Source: Novosphingobium profundi
GTDB taxonomy: Bacteria; Pseudomonadota; Alphaproteobacteria; Sphingomonadales; Sphingomonadaceae
Direction of reading: 5' to 3'
Length of the DNA stretch: 64,000 bases
NCBI RefSeq assembly: GCF_018491765.1
Contig: NZ_JABWCU010000003.1
Location: forward strand, 186,001-250,000
Below, piece after piece: positions 42,741 through 51,626 of the stretch (positions within the stretch are counted from its first letter, which is position 1; every line of letters starts with the position of its first letter). The translations under genes and the position numbers were made by a program. Under the pieces are notes generated by a model. It ran no database searches, was not told where the DNA came from, and saw only the letters and a list, made by a program, of their open reading frames with translations.

Positions 42741-43147
42741 TGCTGCGGCAGGTGGAACAGCGCGCCGAGGTGGTGGTCTGCTCCACCTGCCGGCACAGCA
42801 GCGAACGACGCGAGGACGAGGCGGGCCAGCGCGGCGGCGTCCGGCTCGCCGAGGCCATGCGCGCGGTGCAGGAGGTCGAGCCGGAGCTCGCCGGCATCGC
42901 CATCGGCGAGATGCCCTGCCTCTTTGCGTGCAAGCGCCACTGCGTCGTCCATGTCCGCGCGCCGGGCAAGGTCGGCTATGTCCTGGGCGATTTCACGCCC
43001 GACGCGGAAGCCGCGCGGGCGATCCTCGCATACGCCGCCGCGCACGATGCAAGCGAGGAGGGCGTGGTGCGCTACGCGCTCTGGCCCGAGGGTGTGAAGG
43101 GCCATTTCATCACCCGCATTCCTCCGCAGGGATACCTTTGCACATGA
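42740..43147 (+). CDS. DUF1636 family cysteine-rich protein of the cobalamin operon
   Basis: 135 residues starting with the ATG that overlaps the btuB stop. Cysteines C14 and C17 (VVCSTCRH) and C60, C64, C68 (MPCLFACKRHC) look like metal or iron-sulfur ligands. DUF1636 members are regularly found inside alphaproteobacterial cobalamin operons, but their job is unsettled; [2Fe-2S] ferredoxin-like electron transfer for cobalt reduction or metal handling is possible. The position between receptor and lower-ligand genes supports a link to B12. Confidence 0.82.
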   Translation: MLRQVEQRAEVVVCSTCRHSSERREDEAGQRGGVRLAEAMRAVQEVEPELAGIAIGEMPCLFACKRHCVVHVRAPGKVGYVLGDFTPDAEAARAILAYAAAHDASEEGVVRYALWPEGVKGHFITRIPPQGYLCT

Positions 43148-44160
43148 TCCAGTTCCCCGATCGCGCGGCGTTCCTTTCCGCGCTCACCCATTTGCCCGCA
43201 GCGGATAGATCGGCACTCGATCTCGCGCGTGCGCGCCAGGCCCAGTTGACCAAACCGGCGGGATCGCTTGGCCGGCTCGAGGATATCGCGGTGTTCATGG
43301 CCGGCTGGCAGGGGGCGGTGCGCCCCTCGCTCGAGCGCGTCCAGGCGGTCGTCTTCGCGGGCAACCACGGCGTCGCCGCGCGCGGGGTGAGCGCCTTTCC
43401 GGTCGAGGTGACGGCGCAGATGGTCGCCAACTTCGCCGCCGGGGGCGCCGCGATCAACGCGCTAGCCGGTGCGTGCGGTGCCAGCCTTTCGATCGTGCCG
43501 CTCGCGCTCGACGAACCGACCGGCGACATCAGCGTCGAGCCCGCGATGGACGAGGCGGCCTGCCTGGCCGCGCTCAACGCCGGCGCGGCGGCGGTCGACG
43601 TCGAGGCGCAGCTGGTCTTCGTGGGCGAAATGGGCATCGGCAACACCACTCCGGCCGCGGCACTCGGCGCTGCGGCCTTCGGCGGCGCGGCGCAGGACTG
43701 GTGCGGGCGTGGGACCGGGCTCGACGCCTCGGGCGTCGCGCACAAGGCTGCGGTGGTGGAGGCCGCACTCGCGCTCCACGCGGCCGCGTGCACGGACCCC
43801 TTCGAGACGTTGCGGCGCCTGGGAGGGCGTGAGATCGCCGCGATGGCCGGTGCGCTCCTCGCCGCGCGCCTGCTGCGCATTCCCGTCCTGCTCGACGGCT
43901 TCATCGCCTCGGCCGCAATCGCGCCGCTGGCAGCGGCCGAGCGCGGTTTCGTCGACCACTGCCTGGCCGCGCATTGTTCGGCCGAGAGCGCGCATCACCG
44001 GTTGCTCGACCATCTCGGGCTCGATCCGCTGCTCGATCTCGGCCTGCGGCTGGGCGAGGGGACGGGCGCGGCCGTCGCGGTGCCGCTGGTGCGGGCCGCG
44101 GTGGCGATGCACGATGGCATGGCGACGTTCGCCGAGGCGGCCGTGGCGAGCGGCGCATGA
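43144..44160 (+). CDS. cobT: Nicotinate-nucleotide:dimethylbenzimidazole phosphoribosyltransferase
   Basis: 338 residues from the ATG at 43144 (4-base overlap with the DUF1636 gene). Conserved parts: LTKPAGSLGRLEDIA, VVFAGNHGVAARGVSAFP, VFVGEMGIGNTTPAAAL, LLDGFIASAAI and the catalytic Glu in RLGEGTGAAVA. It activates the lower ligand to alpha-ribazole phosphate. Called CobU in the Pseudomonas denitrificans scheme. Confidence 0.94.
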   Translation: MIQFPDRAAFLSALTHLPAADRSALDLARARQAQLTKPAGSLGRLEDIAVFMAGWQGAVRPSLERVQAVVFAGNHGVAARGVSAFPVEVTAQMVANFAAGGAAINALAGACGASLSIVPLALDEPTGDISVEPAMDEAACLAALNAGAAAVDVEAQLVFVGEMGIGNTTPAAALGAAAFGGAAQDWCGRGTGLDASGVAHKAAVVEAALALHAAACTDPFETLRRLGGREIAAMAGALLAARLLRIPVLLDGFIASAAIAPLAAAERGFVDHCLAAHCSAESAHHRLLDHLGLDPLLDLGLRLGEGTGAAVAVPLVRAAVAMHDGMATFAEAAVASGA

Positions 44161-44753
44161 GCGCGCGAGTGGTCCACCTCGTGCGGCACGTCCCGCCGTT
44201 GCGTCCCGGGCTCCTGCTCGGGCATTGCGACCTGTCTGCCGAGCTTGCCGACTGCCCGCAACTGCGTACGCGCGTCGCAAACCTTGCGATCAGCCGCATC
44301 GTCAGTTCGGACTTGCGCCGCTGCTCGGTTCAGGCCGCGCGTCTTGCCGAAACCCTGCAAGTGCCCCTGGCGCTGGCTCCGGACTGGCGCGAACTCGACT
44401 TCGGGGCCTGGGACGGTTTCGAGCCCGGCGCGCTCGACGCCGAGGCCGTCGCGGCATTCTGGGACGACCCCGAAGCCAATCCGCCCCCTTACGGCGAGCG
44501 CTGGTCGCAACTGTGCCGGCGGATCGAGCGGGCCCTGCGCGCGCTTCCCGACAAGGCGCTGGTGGTGACCCATGCCGGCTCGATGCGCGCCGCGCTTTCG
44601 GTGCTGACCGGGCTCGACCATCGGGGCGTCTGGGCGCTCGACGTACCGTACCGTGCGCGCCTTTCGTTGCGCATCTGGGAAGGCGACAAGCTCTCCGGGC
44701 AAGTGATTGGCCTCGACACGGGACCGGTCGAGGGGGAAGGCGCGCACCCGTGA
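44157..44753 (+). CDS. cobC: Histidine phosphatase, alpha-ribazole phosphatase (CobC) type
   Basis: 198 residues; ATG overlaps the cobT stop. Phosphoglycerate-mutase-like fold: HLVRHVPP (R10, catalytic H11; the usual RHG Gly is Val), SSDLRRCSVQAARLAETL, WRELDFGAWDG with the catalytic Glu, and VVTHAGSMRAAL with the second His. Place in the operon indicates removal of the phosphate from alpha-ribazole-5'-phosphate or adenosylcobalamin phosphate. Coupled to cobS by a GTGA overlap. Confidence 0.85.
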   Translation: MSARVVHLVRHVPPLRPGLLLGHCDLSAELADCPQLRTRVANLAISRIVSSDLRRCSVQAARLAETLQVPLALAPDWRELDFGAWDGFEPGALDAEAVAAFWDDPEANPPPYGERWSQLCRRIERALRALPDKALVVTHAGSMRAALSVLTGLDHRGVWALDVPYRARLSLRIWEGDKLSGQVIGLDTGPVEGEGAHP

Positions 44754-45463
44754 AGGCCGCGCTCCTCGCGCTCCAACTGATGACCCGGCTGCCCCTGCCG
44801 GATCTCGCGGCGGACAGCGAGGATTTCGCGCGCGCCATCCGCTGGTTTCCGCTGGCGGGGATCGTCGTCGGCGTGGCGGTTGCCGGAGCGGCGTGGACCG
44901 GTCTGCATCGCGGGGATGCCCTTGGCGCCCTGTGCGCGCTGCTCGCCTGGGTTGGGATCACGGGAGCGTTGCATCTCGATGGCCTTGGCGACATCGCCGA
45001 CGCTGCGGGCGCGGCGCATGGAGACCGTGCGCGGCTCTCCGCCGTGCTGGCCGATCCGCACATCGGCAGCTTCGGTGTTACCGCCATCGCGCTCCAGCTG
45101 ATCGCCAAGTTCGCGTTGCTGTGGCACGTTCTCGAACGGCCCGCGTGGGCCGCGCTTGTTCTCGTACCGGTGCTGGCGCGCGTCGGCCCGCTGATCTGGG
45201 CGCGTCTTCTGCCACCGCTCCACGAAGGGATGGGCACGCTTTTCACGCGCGGGGCGACGCATTTGTCCTGCGCGACCTGGCTGCTGATCGTCGCCGGGCT
45301 TGCCGCCTGGATCGCGCCGGTTCTCCTGGTCGGCTTGGCCGCGATGGCGCTCTGGGCACTCTGGCTCAAGCGGCGCATCGGTGGACTGTCGGGCGATGGC
45401 CATGGCGCGGGTATCGAGCTTGTCGAGACCGTGCTGCTTGCCGCGCTGGTCGTCGCGGCGTGA
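44750..45463 (+). CDS. cobS: Adenosylcobinamide-GDP ribazoletransferase (cobalamin synthase)
   Basis: 237 residues from a GTG at 44750. Family signature: LQLMTRLPLPDL at the N-terminus, RWFPLAGIVVG, the metal-binding GALHLDGLGDIADAAGA and RLSAVLADPHIGSFGVTA, then KRRIGGLSGDGHGAGIEL near the end. Five to seven hydrophobic helices place it in the inner membrane, where it joins alpha-ribazole to adenosylcobinamide-GDP. CobV in the aerobic scheme. Confidence 0.94.
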   Translation: MKAALLALQLMTRLPLPDLAADSEDFARAIRWFPLAGIVVGVAVAGAAWTGLHRGDALGALCALLAWVGITGALHLDGLGDIADAAGAAHGDRARLSAVLADPHIGSFGVTAIALQLIAKFALLWHVLERPAWAALVLVPVLARVGPLIWARLLPPLHEGMGTLFTRGATHLSCATWLLIVAGLAAWIAPVLLVGLAAMALWALWLKRRIGGLSGDGHGAGIELVETVLLAALVVAA

Positions 45464-46437
45464 ACGGTCTTTTGCATCACGGCGGCCGGCTGTCCGACGC
45501 GATCGCGCGCTTTGGCGGCGCACCGGCCGACTGGATCGATCTTTCGACGGGCATCAACCCGCACCCCTGGCCGGGCGCTTCGCGGCTCGCGCCCGAGTGG
45601 CGAGGCTTGCCGGACCCCGCCGCGCTCGCGCGCCTGGAGCAGGCGGCGGCCGCGCACTTCGGGGTCGATCCGGCGCTATGCTGCGCAGTTGCGGGAAGCG
45701 AGATGGGCCTGCGCCTGCTCGGCTGCGTGATGGGCGAGATGAAGGCGGAGATCGCGCCGTTGACCTACGGGACATATGCCAGGGCCTTCGCCCGTACCGG
45801 GCCCGGTGCACCCGGCCTGCGCATCGTGACCAACCCCAACAATCCCGATGGCGTCCTGCGCGATCGCGCTGGTGTCCTTGCCGAGCTCGACGCACAGGAG
45901 CGAAGCGGCGGCTGGCTGCTGGTCGACGAGGCTTTCGTCGAATGCCATCCCGATGCGAGCGTCGCCTCGGCGGTGGCCGAGGGGCGTCGCCTGATCGTCA
46001 CGCGCTCGTTCGGCAAGTTCTTCGGTCTTGCCGGCGTGCGGCTGGGCTTCGTGCTCGCCCCAAGTGACATCCTTGCAGAACTGCGCCGCGTCCAGGGTGA
46101 CTGGCCGGTCTGCGCCGCCGCGATCGCGTTCGGCACCGAGGCCTATCGCGACGTGAAATGGATATCGGCCACGCGTGGCGACTTGCGGGCCGAGGCGGAG
46201 GCGCTCGACAGACTGCTTGCGCACTATGGGCTGCGCGGCGAGGGGGCCTCGCCGCTGTTCCGTCTGGTCCGCGATCCGCGCGCGGGCGACCTCTTTCGCC
46301 GGCTTGGCGAGGCGCATATCCTGAGCCGCCCTTTTGCAGGCCATGACGATCTTCTTCGGCTGGGGCTGCCCGCGAGCGCGGCGCAGGCATCGCGGCTTGC
46401 GGATGCCCTGGCCAGGTGGAGTGCGCCGGGTGTTTGA
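45460..46437 (+). CDS. cobD: Threonine-phosphate decarboxylase-like aminotransferase
   Basis: 325 residues from the GTG at 45460 (overlap with cobS). Fold-type I PLP enzyme: HHGGRLSDAIARFGGAP and IDLSTGINPHPWP at the N-terminus, TNPNNPDGVL, LLVDEAFVECHPDAS, and the PLP Lys in VTRSFGKFFGLAGVRLGFVL. It makes (R)-1-aminopropan-2-yl phosphate, the linker of the nucleotide loop. CobC in the P. denitrificans scheme, not to be mixed with the phosphatase upstream. Overlaps cbiB by eight bases. Confidence 0.92.
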   Translation: MNGLLHHGGRLSDAIARFGGAPADWIDLSTGINPHPWPGASRLAPEWRGLPDPAALARLEQAAAAHFGVDPALCCAVAGSEMGLRLLGCVMGEMKAEIAPLTYGTYARAFARTGPGAPGLRIVTNPNNPDGVLRDRAGVLAELDAQERSGGWLLVDEAFVECHPDASVASAVAEGRRLIVTRSFGKFFGLAGVRLGFVLAPSDILAELRRVQGDWPVCAAAIAFGTEAYRDVKWISATRGDLRAEAEALDRLLAHYGLRGEGASPLFRLVRDPRAGDLFRRLGEAHILSRPFAGHDDLLRLGLPASAAQASRLADALARWSAPGV

Positions 46438-47377
46438 GGCGGTTGCGCTGGGAGCGCTCGTCATCGATGCGCTGGTCGGCTGGCCGGGCTGGCTCTACCG
46501 CGGGATCGGCCACCCGGTGGGGATCTTCGCGCGGGTGATCGGCACTCTCGAGCAACGCTGGAACCGGGTCGAACTGCGGCCCTGGCGTCGCCGACTTGCC
46601 GGCCTTGCCGGAATGGCCGTGCTGCTCCTGGGCGTGGGCGGCGCGGCGTTTGCCGTGCAGGCTGCGATCACGCGACTGGCGGGAGACTTCGCAACACTTC
46701 TGCTGATGGTCCTGGCCTGGCCCGCGCTTGCACAGCGCAGCCTCTACGAGCACTTCCGGCCCGTGCGGCAGGCGCTCGGGCGCGGAGACCTTGCCACTGC
46801 GCGCCGCGCGGTCGCGATGATCGTCGGGCGCGACACGGCGCGGCTCGATGGCGCGGGCGTCGCGCGTGCCGGGATCGAGAGCCTTGCCGAAAGTTTCTGC
46901 GACGGGGTGATCGCGCCGCTGTTCTGGCTGGTTCTGGGGGGGCTCCCGGGGGTGTGGATCTACAAGGCGATCAACACCGCCGACAGCCTGATCGGCCATC
47001 CCGAGCCGCCCTTGCGCGAATACGGCTGGGCGGCGGCGCGGATCGACGATCTCGCCAATCTCGTACCCGCGCGGCTGAGCGCCGTGCTCGTGTGCATTGC
47101 CGGAGGACGGGGCTGGGGCGTCCTGTGGCGCGACCATGCCCGGCATGCCTCGCCCAACGCGGGCTGGCCCGAAGCGGCAATGGCCGGCGCGCTCGGCGTG
47201 CGCTTGGCCGGTCCGGTGGTCTACGACGGGGTCCTGGTCGACAAGCCGTGGATAGGGGATGGGCGCGAGGCCGACGCAGCGGCGATGCGCCGGGCGGGAA
47301 AGATCTATATAGGCGCGTGCCTGCTGGCCTGGCTGGCAGTTGAACTGATCAAGGGGGGGCGGACATGGCTGGCCTGA
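46430..47377 (+). CDS. cbiB: Adenosylcobinamide-phosphate synthase
   Basis: 315 residues from a GTG at 46430; GTG at 46421 is also possible. Multi-helix membrane protein with CbiB marks: [34 protein letters not shown] ([20 protein letters not shown]), [67 protein letters not shown]. It attaches aminopropanol phosphate to cobyric acid. Its end overlaps cobQ by 13 bases. CobD in the aerobic scheme. Confidence 0.93.
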   Translation: MFEAVALGALVIDALVGWPGWLYRGIGHPVGIFARVIGTLEQRWNRVELRPWRRRLAGLAGMAVLLLGVGGAAFAVQAAITRLAGDFATLLLMVLAWPALAQRSLYEHFRPVRQALGRGDLATARRAVAMIVGRDTARLDGAGVARAGIESLAESFCDGVIAPLFWLVLGGLPGVWIYKAINTADSLIGHPEPPLREYGWAAARIDDLANLVPARLSAVLVCIAGGRGWGVLWRDHARHASPNAGWPEAAMAGALGVRLAGPVVYDGVLVDKPWIGDGREADAAAMRRAGKIYIGACLLAWLAVELIKGGRTWLA

Positions 47378-48825
47378 TGCTGCAGGGAACGGGATCCGAC
47401 GTGGGCAAGTCGGTGCTGGTGGCGGGCCTGTGCCGCGCGCTCGCCAACCGGGGGCTCTCGGTGCTGCCCTTCAAGCCGCAGAACATGTCGAACAACGCGG
47501 CGGTGACCGCCGATGGCGGCGAGATCGGGCGTGCCCAGGCGCTCCAGGCGCTGGCCGCGCGCGCCCCGCTCCACACCGACATGAACCCGGTTCTCCTCAA
47601 GCCCCAGGCCGATCACACTTCGCAGCTCGTCGTCCACGGCAAGGTGCGTGGGGTCCTGGGCGCGGGCAATTTCCGCGAGGGGCGCCGCAACCTCCTGGGC
47701 GAAGTGCTGGAGAGCTGGGAGCGTCTCTCGGCGCGCTGCGATCTGGTCATCGTCGAGGGGGCCGGGTCTCCGGCCGAGATCAACTTGCGCGCAGGGGACA
47801 TTGCCAACATGGGCTTCGCACGCGCCGCGAACGTTCCTGTCGTGCTGGTGGGCGACATCGACCGGGGCGGCGTGATCGCTTCGCTGGTGGGTACGCGTGC
47901 GGTGATCGAGCCCGAGGACGCGGCGATGATCAAGGGCTTCATCGTCAACAAATTTCGCGGCGACCCCGCGCTCTTCACCGATGGCTACACGGCTATCGAG
48001 GAACGCACCGGCTGGCGGGGCATGGGCGTCGTGCCCTGGCTGACCGCCGTTTCGCGCCTGCCGAGCGAGGACGCGGTCGTGCTCGAGCGCGTGGCTTCTG
48101 GGCCGACGGGCAAGGCGCTCGTCGCCTGTCCGATGCTGGCGCGCATCGCCAATTTCGACGATCTCGACCCCTTGTGCGCCGAACCGGGGGTCGACCTCGT
48201 CATGGTGCCGCCCGGAACGCCAATCCCGGCCGAGGCCGCGCTGATCGTCCTGCCCGGCTCGAAGGCGACCATTGCCGACATGGAATTCGTGCGCGCGCAG
48301 GGCTGGGACATCGACATTCTGGCGCACCACCGGCGCGGTGGCGCGATCCTGGGGATCTGCGCGGGTTTCCAGATGCTGGGGCGCACGATTGCCGACCCGC
48401 TGGGAATCGAGGGGCCGGTGCGCGAGACCCGCGGGCTCGGCCTGCTCGACCACGCGACCGTGCTGGGCGAGAGCAAGGCGCTGCGCGAGGTGCGCGGGAC
48501 CGCGCTTGGTGCCGCGTTCGAGGGCTACGAAATGCACATGGGAACGAGCGAAGGTCCTTCGAACGCTTCACCCTTCGCCCGGCTCGAGGGCGGGCGCGGT
48601 GATGGCGCGATCTCGCACGATGGGCAAGTGATGGGCACGTATTGCCATGGGTTGCTGGCCTCGGGTGCGCTGCGCCGTGCTCTGCTGGAGCACATCGGTG
48701 TCGCCGGTTCGGGACGGGACCATGGTCCGCTGGTCGACGCGGCGCTGGATGAACTGGCCGAGGGGCTCGAGGCGCATCTCGACATCGATGCCCTGCTCGA
48801 CCTTGCGCGAAGGCACGCGGCATGA
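47365..48825 (+). CDS. cobQ: Cobyric acid synthase
   Basis: 486 residues, the normal length. N-terminal ATP-binding part: [52 protein letters not shown]-terminal glutaminase with the nucleophile in [17 protein letters not shown] and the His in MGTYCHGLL. It amidates side chains b, d, e and g of the adenosylated a,c-diamide. Overlaps cobU by four bases. Confidence 0.95.
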   Translation: MAGLMLQGTGSDVGKSVLVAGLCRALANRGLSVLPFKPQNMSNNAAVTADGGEIGRAQALQALAARAPLHTDMNPVLLKPQADHTSQLVVHGKVRGVLGAGNFREGRRNLLGEVLESWERLSARCDLVIVEGAGSPAEINLRAGDIANMGFARAANVPVVLVGDIDRGGVIASLVGTRAVIEPEDAAMIKGFIVNKFRGDPALFTDGYTAIEERTGWRGMGVVPWLTAVSRLPSEDAVVLERVASGPTGKALVACPMLARIANFDDLDPLCAEPGVDLVMVPPGTPIPAEAALIVLPGSKATIADMEFVRAQGWDIDILAHHRRGGAILGICAGFQMLGRTIADPLGIEGPVRETRGLGLLDHATVLGESKALREVRGTALGAAFEGYEMHMGTSEGPSNASPFARLEGGRGDGAISHDGQVMGTYCHGLLASGALRRALLEHIGVAGSGRDHGPLVDAALDELAEGLEAHLDIDALLDLARRHAA

Positions 48826-49358
48826 GCCTGCTTCTCGTCCTGGGCGGCGCGCGTTCGGGCAAGTCCCGGCTGGCGCAGGCGCGCAGCGAGGCGGTTCCAG
48901 GCCCGCTCGCCTTCATCGCCACCGCGCAGGCCTTCGATCGCGAGATGGAGGAGCGCATCGAACGGCACCAGGCCGATCGCGGGCCGCGTTGGCGCACGAT
49001 CGAGGCGCCGCTCGATCTGGCCGGCGCGATCCGCGCGGCCCAGGGAGAGGGCGGGGCGATCCTGGTCGATTGCCTGACGCTCTGGCTTTCCAACCTCATG
49101 CTGGGCGAGCACGATTTGGTCGCGCGCAGCGACGACGTGTGCGCTGCGTTACAGGCCTGCCCGGTGCCAGTGACGCTCGTCGCCAACGAGGTGGGGCTCG
49201 GGATCGTGCCCGAGACGCCGCTCGGCCGGCGTTTTCGCGACGAGGCGGGGCGGCTGAACCAGACCATCGCGGCGCTCGCCGACGAAGTGGTGTTCGTCGC
49301 GGCGGGACTTCCGCTCGTTCTAAAGGCTTCGCAGGCCCCGGACAGCGATCGCAATTGA
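48822..49358 (+). CDS. cobU: Adenosylcobinamide kinase/guanylyltransferase
   Basis: 178 residues. P-loop [34 protein letters not shown] with the His that carries the GMP in this family, [13 protein letters not shown], and [20 protein letters not shown] followed by [10 protein letters not shown]. It phosphorylates cobinamide and adds GMP. Last gene of the cobalamin operon. CobP in the aerobic scheme. The last residues after LPLVLKA are variable. Confidence 0.95.
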   Translation: MSLLLVLGGARSGKSRLAQARSEAVPGPLAFIATAQAFDREMEERIERHQADRGPRWRTIEAPLDLAGAIRAAQGEGGAILVDCLTLWLSNLMLGEHDLVARSDDVCAALQACPVPVTLVANEVGLGIVPETPLGRRFRDEAGRLNQTIAALADEVVFVAAGLPLVLKASQAPDSDRN

Positions 49359-49398
49359 GCGTTTGACGCTGCCCTTTGGCGTGGGTACCGGACGGGGC

Positions 49399-50151
49399 AT
49401 GATTGCGCTTCTGTCTCCCGCCAAGACGCTCGACTACGATCGCGAGCTGCCCTCGTTCGAGGCCACCCGGCCGCACTTCGCCGAGGAGGCGATGAGCCTT
49501 GCCAAGTCGGCCTCGAATCTCAGCCAGAAGAAGCTGTCCGAGCTGATGCACATCTCGCCAAAGCTCGCCAAGCTCAACGCCGATCGCTTCCGCGACTTCC
49601 CCGAGCTGCCCGAGCGCCCGGCGCTCTTCGCCTTCGCAGGCGACGTCTACGCCGGGTTCGACGCCTGGTCGCTTCACGAAGAAGGCGTGGCCTTCGCGCA
49701 GAACCACATCCGCCTTCTTTCGGGGCTCTATGGTCTGCTGCGCCCGCTCGACGCGATGCGCCCCTACCGCCTCGAAATGGGCACGCGCTGGGCCCCGCGC
49801 CACAAGGCGCTGACCGACTGGTGGGGCGACCGGATCGCCGCGCGCTTGCGCGAACAGGTGGCCGAGGAAGGCTCGGGCGCGATCCTCAACCTTGCGAGCC
49901 AGGAGTACTTCGCCGCGGTCAAGGGCAAGCTTGCGGGGCTGCGGGTGGTCGATGTCGATTTCCGTGAACCGGGCCCCAACGGCCCGCGCTTCATCAGTTT
50001 CAACGCCAAGCGCGCGCGCGGTATGATGGCGCGCTGGATGTGCGAGCACCACATCACGAAGATCGAGGACATGAAGGGCTTCGACACCGACGGCTACCGC
50101 TTCGATCCCGAGCAAAGCGAAGAGAACCGCTGGATGTTCAGCCGCGCATGA
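49399..50151 (+). CDS. yaaA: YaaA (DUF328) peroxide-stress protein
   Basis: 250 residues from the ATG at 49399, which matches the family start (MIALLSPAKTLDYDRELPSF). Other marks: ALFAFAGDVYAGFDAWSL, LSGLYGLLRPLDAMRPYRLE, MGTRWAP and SFNAKRARGMMARWM. E. coli YaaA lowers free iron during peroxide stress and binds DNA. It starts 40 bases after cobU and overlaps the dehydrogenase gene behind it by four bases. Confidence 0.93.
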   Translation: MIALLSPAKTLDYDRELPSFEATRPHFAEEAMSLAKSASNLSQKKLSELMHISPKLAKLNADRFRDFPELPERPALFAFAGDVYAGFDAWSLHEEGVAFAQNHIRLLSGLYGLLRPLDAMRPYRLEMGTRWAPRHKALTDWWGDRIAARLREQVAEEGSGAILNLASQEYFAAVKGKLAGLRVVDVDFREPGPNGPRFISFNAKRARGMMARWMCEHHITKIEDMKGFDTDGYRFDPEQSEENRWMFSRA

Positions 50152-50846
50152 GTGCGAGCGCGGTCGTCATCGGGGCCTCGGGCGGGATCGGCGCGGCTTT
50201 CGAGGCGGCGCTGGTCGAGGAAGGGGCCTTTGAGGCCGTCTACGGTTTCGCCCGTTCGCGCGGGGGCGCGGACCATATCGACTTGCTTGACGAGGCGACG
50301 CGCGAGGCGGCCGCCGCGCGCGTCGCCAAGGGGCCGCCGCCCGCGCTGGTGATCGTTGCGACGGGGCTGCTCCACGAGGGCGAGAAGGGACCCGAGAAGG
50401 CGCTGCGCGATCTCGACCCCGAATGGCTGGCGAAGACCTATGCGGTCAACGCGATCGGCCCCACGCTCGTCGCCAAGCATTTCCTGCCGCTGGTGCCCAA
50501 AAGCCAGCGCTGCGTCTTCGCGGCGCTTTCGGCGCGGGTCGGCTCGATCAGCGACAATGGCCTGGGGGGATGGCACGGCTACCGCGCGTCGAAGGCCGCG
50601 CTCAACATGCTGGTGCGCAACCTGGCGATCGAGGAAGCGCGGCGCAGCAGCCGCAGCATCGTCGTCGCGCTCCATCCCGGCACGGTCGATACCGCGCTAT
50701 CCCGGCCGTTCCAGGGAAATGTCCCGGCCGGACGGCTGTTCGATGCCGAGCGCGCCGCGTTGCAGTTGCTCGACGTGATCGAGGGCCTGAAGGTGCCCGA
50801 CAGCGGCAAGCTGTTCGACTACGAGGGGCGCGAGATCGCGTTCTGA
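50148..50846 (+). CDS. Short-chain dehydrogenase (CsgA/C-factor-like)
   Basis: 232 residues starting with the ATG that overlaps yaaA. N-terminal nucleotide-binding VVIGASGGIGAAFEAAL (GxxGGxG), NAIGP region AVNAIGPTLVAKHFLPL, a Ser in AALSARVGSISDN, and the catalytic YxxxK in GYRASKAALNMLVR. The substrate is unknown. It converges on the qhp operon with only nine bases between the stops. Confidence 0.87.
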   Translation: MSASAVVIGASGGIGAAFEAALVEEGAFEAVYGFARSRGGADHIDLLDEATREAAAARVAKGPPPALVIVATGLLHEGEKGPEKALRDLDPEWLAKTYAVNAIGPTLVAKHFLPLVPKSQRCVFAALSARVGSISDNGLGGWHGYRASKAALNMLVRNLAIEEARRSSRSIVVALHPGTVDTALSRPFQGNVPAGRLFDAERAALQLLDVIEGLKVPDSGKLFDYEGREIAF

Positions 50847-50855
50847 TCCCGACGG

Positions 50856-51626
50856 TCAGGCGGGCTCGGGCATGGCCTCGAGGCGCGCGGCCAGAAAGGC
50901 GTGGAGGTCGCCTGGCGGGGCGCCCATGGCTCTGCTTTCTTCGGCGGCGAGCGCGGCAAATCCGGTGACCTGCGCGACCGCGAAACTGATCCCGTAGAGA
51001 TTGCGGGTGGGCGCAACACCGGGGATCGCGCGCGGATAGCCAGAGGCGGCGAGGCATCCCGGCTTTCCCTCGGGGACATAATAGCGCGCGCGCGGGCAAT
51101 CCCAGTCGAGCGTGACGCCGAGCACGCCGGGCAATCGCCCGGGCAGGCACGGCACGCCCTCGGCATCGTGCGCGGCGATCACCGTTATCCCGGCGTCTCT
51201 CGCCTCTTCGACGATGGTCCGGAAAAATTCGGCATGCGCCATGTTCGGCGTGCCGAGGCTGAGGTTGATAAGGTCGACCTCGGCCTCGATCGCCCAGCGC
51301 ATCGCTTCGCCGAGCGCCCGCGCGGTCGTTCCGAGCTTGTCCGCAAAGACGCGGATCGGCAGGCAGGTGGCCTCGGGCGCCTTCTCGAGGATCGCGGCGG
51401 TGACGGCGGTGCCGTGGCCAAGCCGATCGAGCGTCGCGTCCTCGTCCGAGTGCCGGGTGCCTTCGCGGTCGATCCAGACGCCGGGCGCGAGACGGGCGGC
51501 ATCGATGTGGGGGTGCGCAGGATGGACCCCGCTGTCGATTACCGCCACGCGCATGCCCCTGCCGGTGCGGCCCGGGAAGAGCGCAGGCATGGCCCGGTCG
51601 GGATCGGGGAGGGCTGGGCCGTTCAT
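50856..51626 (-). CDS. qhpE: Subtilisin-like leader protease of the amine dehydrogenase gamma subunit
   Basis: 256 residues, S8 family, no signal peptide, so cytoplasmic. Catalytic triad: Asp in VAVIDSGVHPAHP, His in RLGHGTAVTAAI, Ser in YGISFAVAQVTGFAAL (where classic subtilisins have GTSMA). INLSLGTPN is the substrate-binding strand with the usual Asn in VIAAHDAE being replaced. In Paracoccus, QhpE removes the leader of the crosslinked gamma subunit before export. Last gene of the operon, overlapping qhpF by four bases. Confidence 0.88.
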   Translation of the reverse strand: MNGPALPDPDRAMPALFPGRTGRGMRVAVIDSGVHPAHPHIDAARLAPGVWIDREGTRHSDEDATLDRLGHGTAVTAAILEKAPEATCLPIRVFADKLGTTARALGEAMRWAIEAEVDLINLSLGTPNMAHAEFFRTIVEEARDAGITVIAAHDAEGVPCLPGRLPGVLGVTLDWDCPRARYYVPEGKPGCLAASGYPRAIPGVAPTRNLYGISFAVAQVTGFAALAAEESRAMGAPPGDLHAFLAARLEAMPEPA

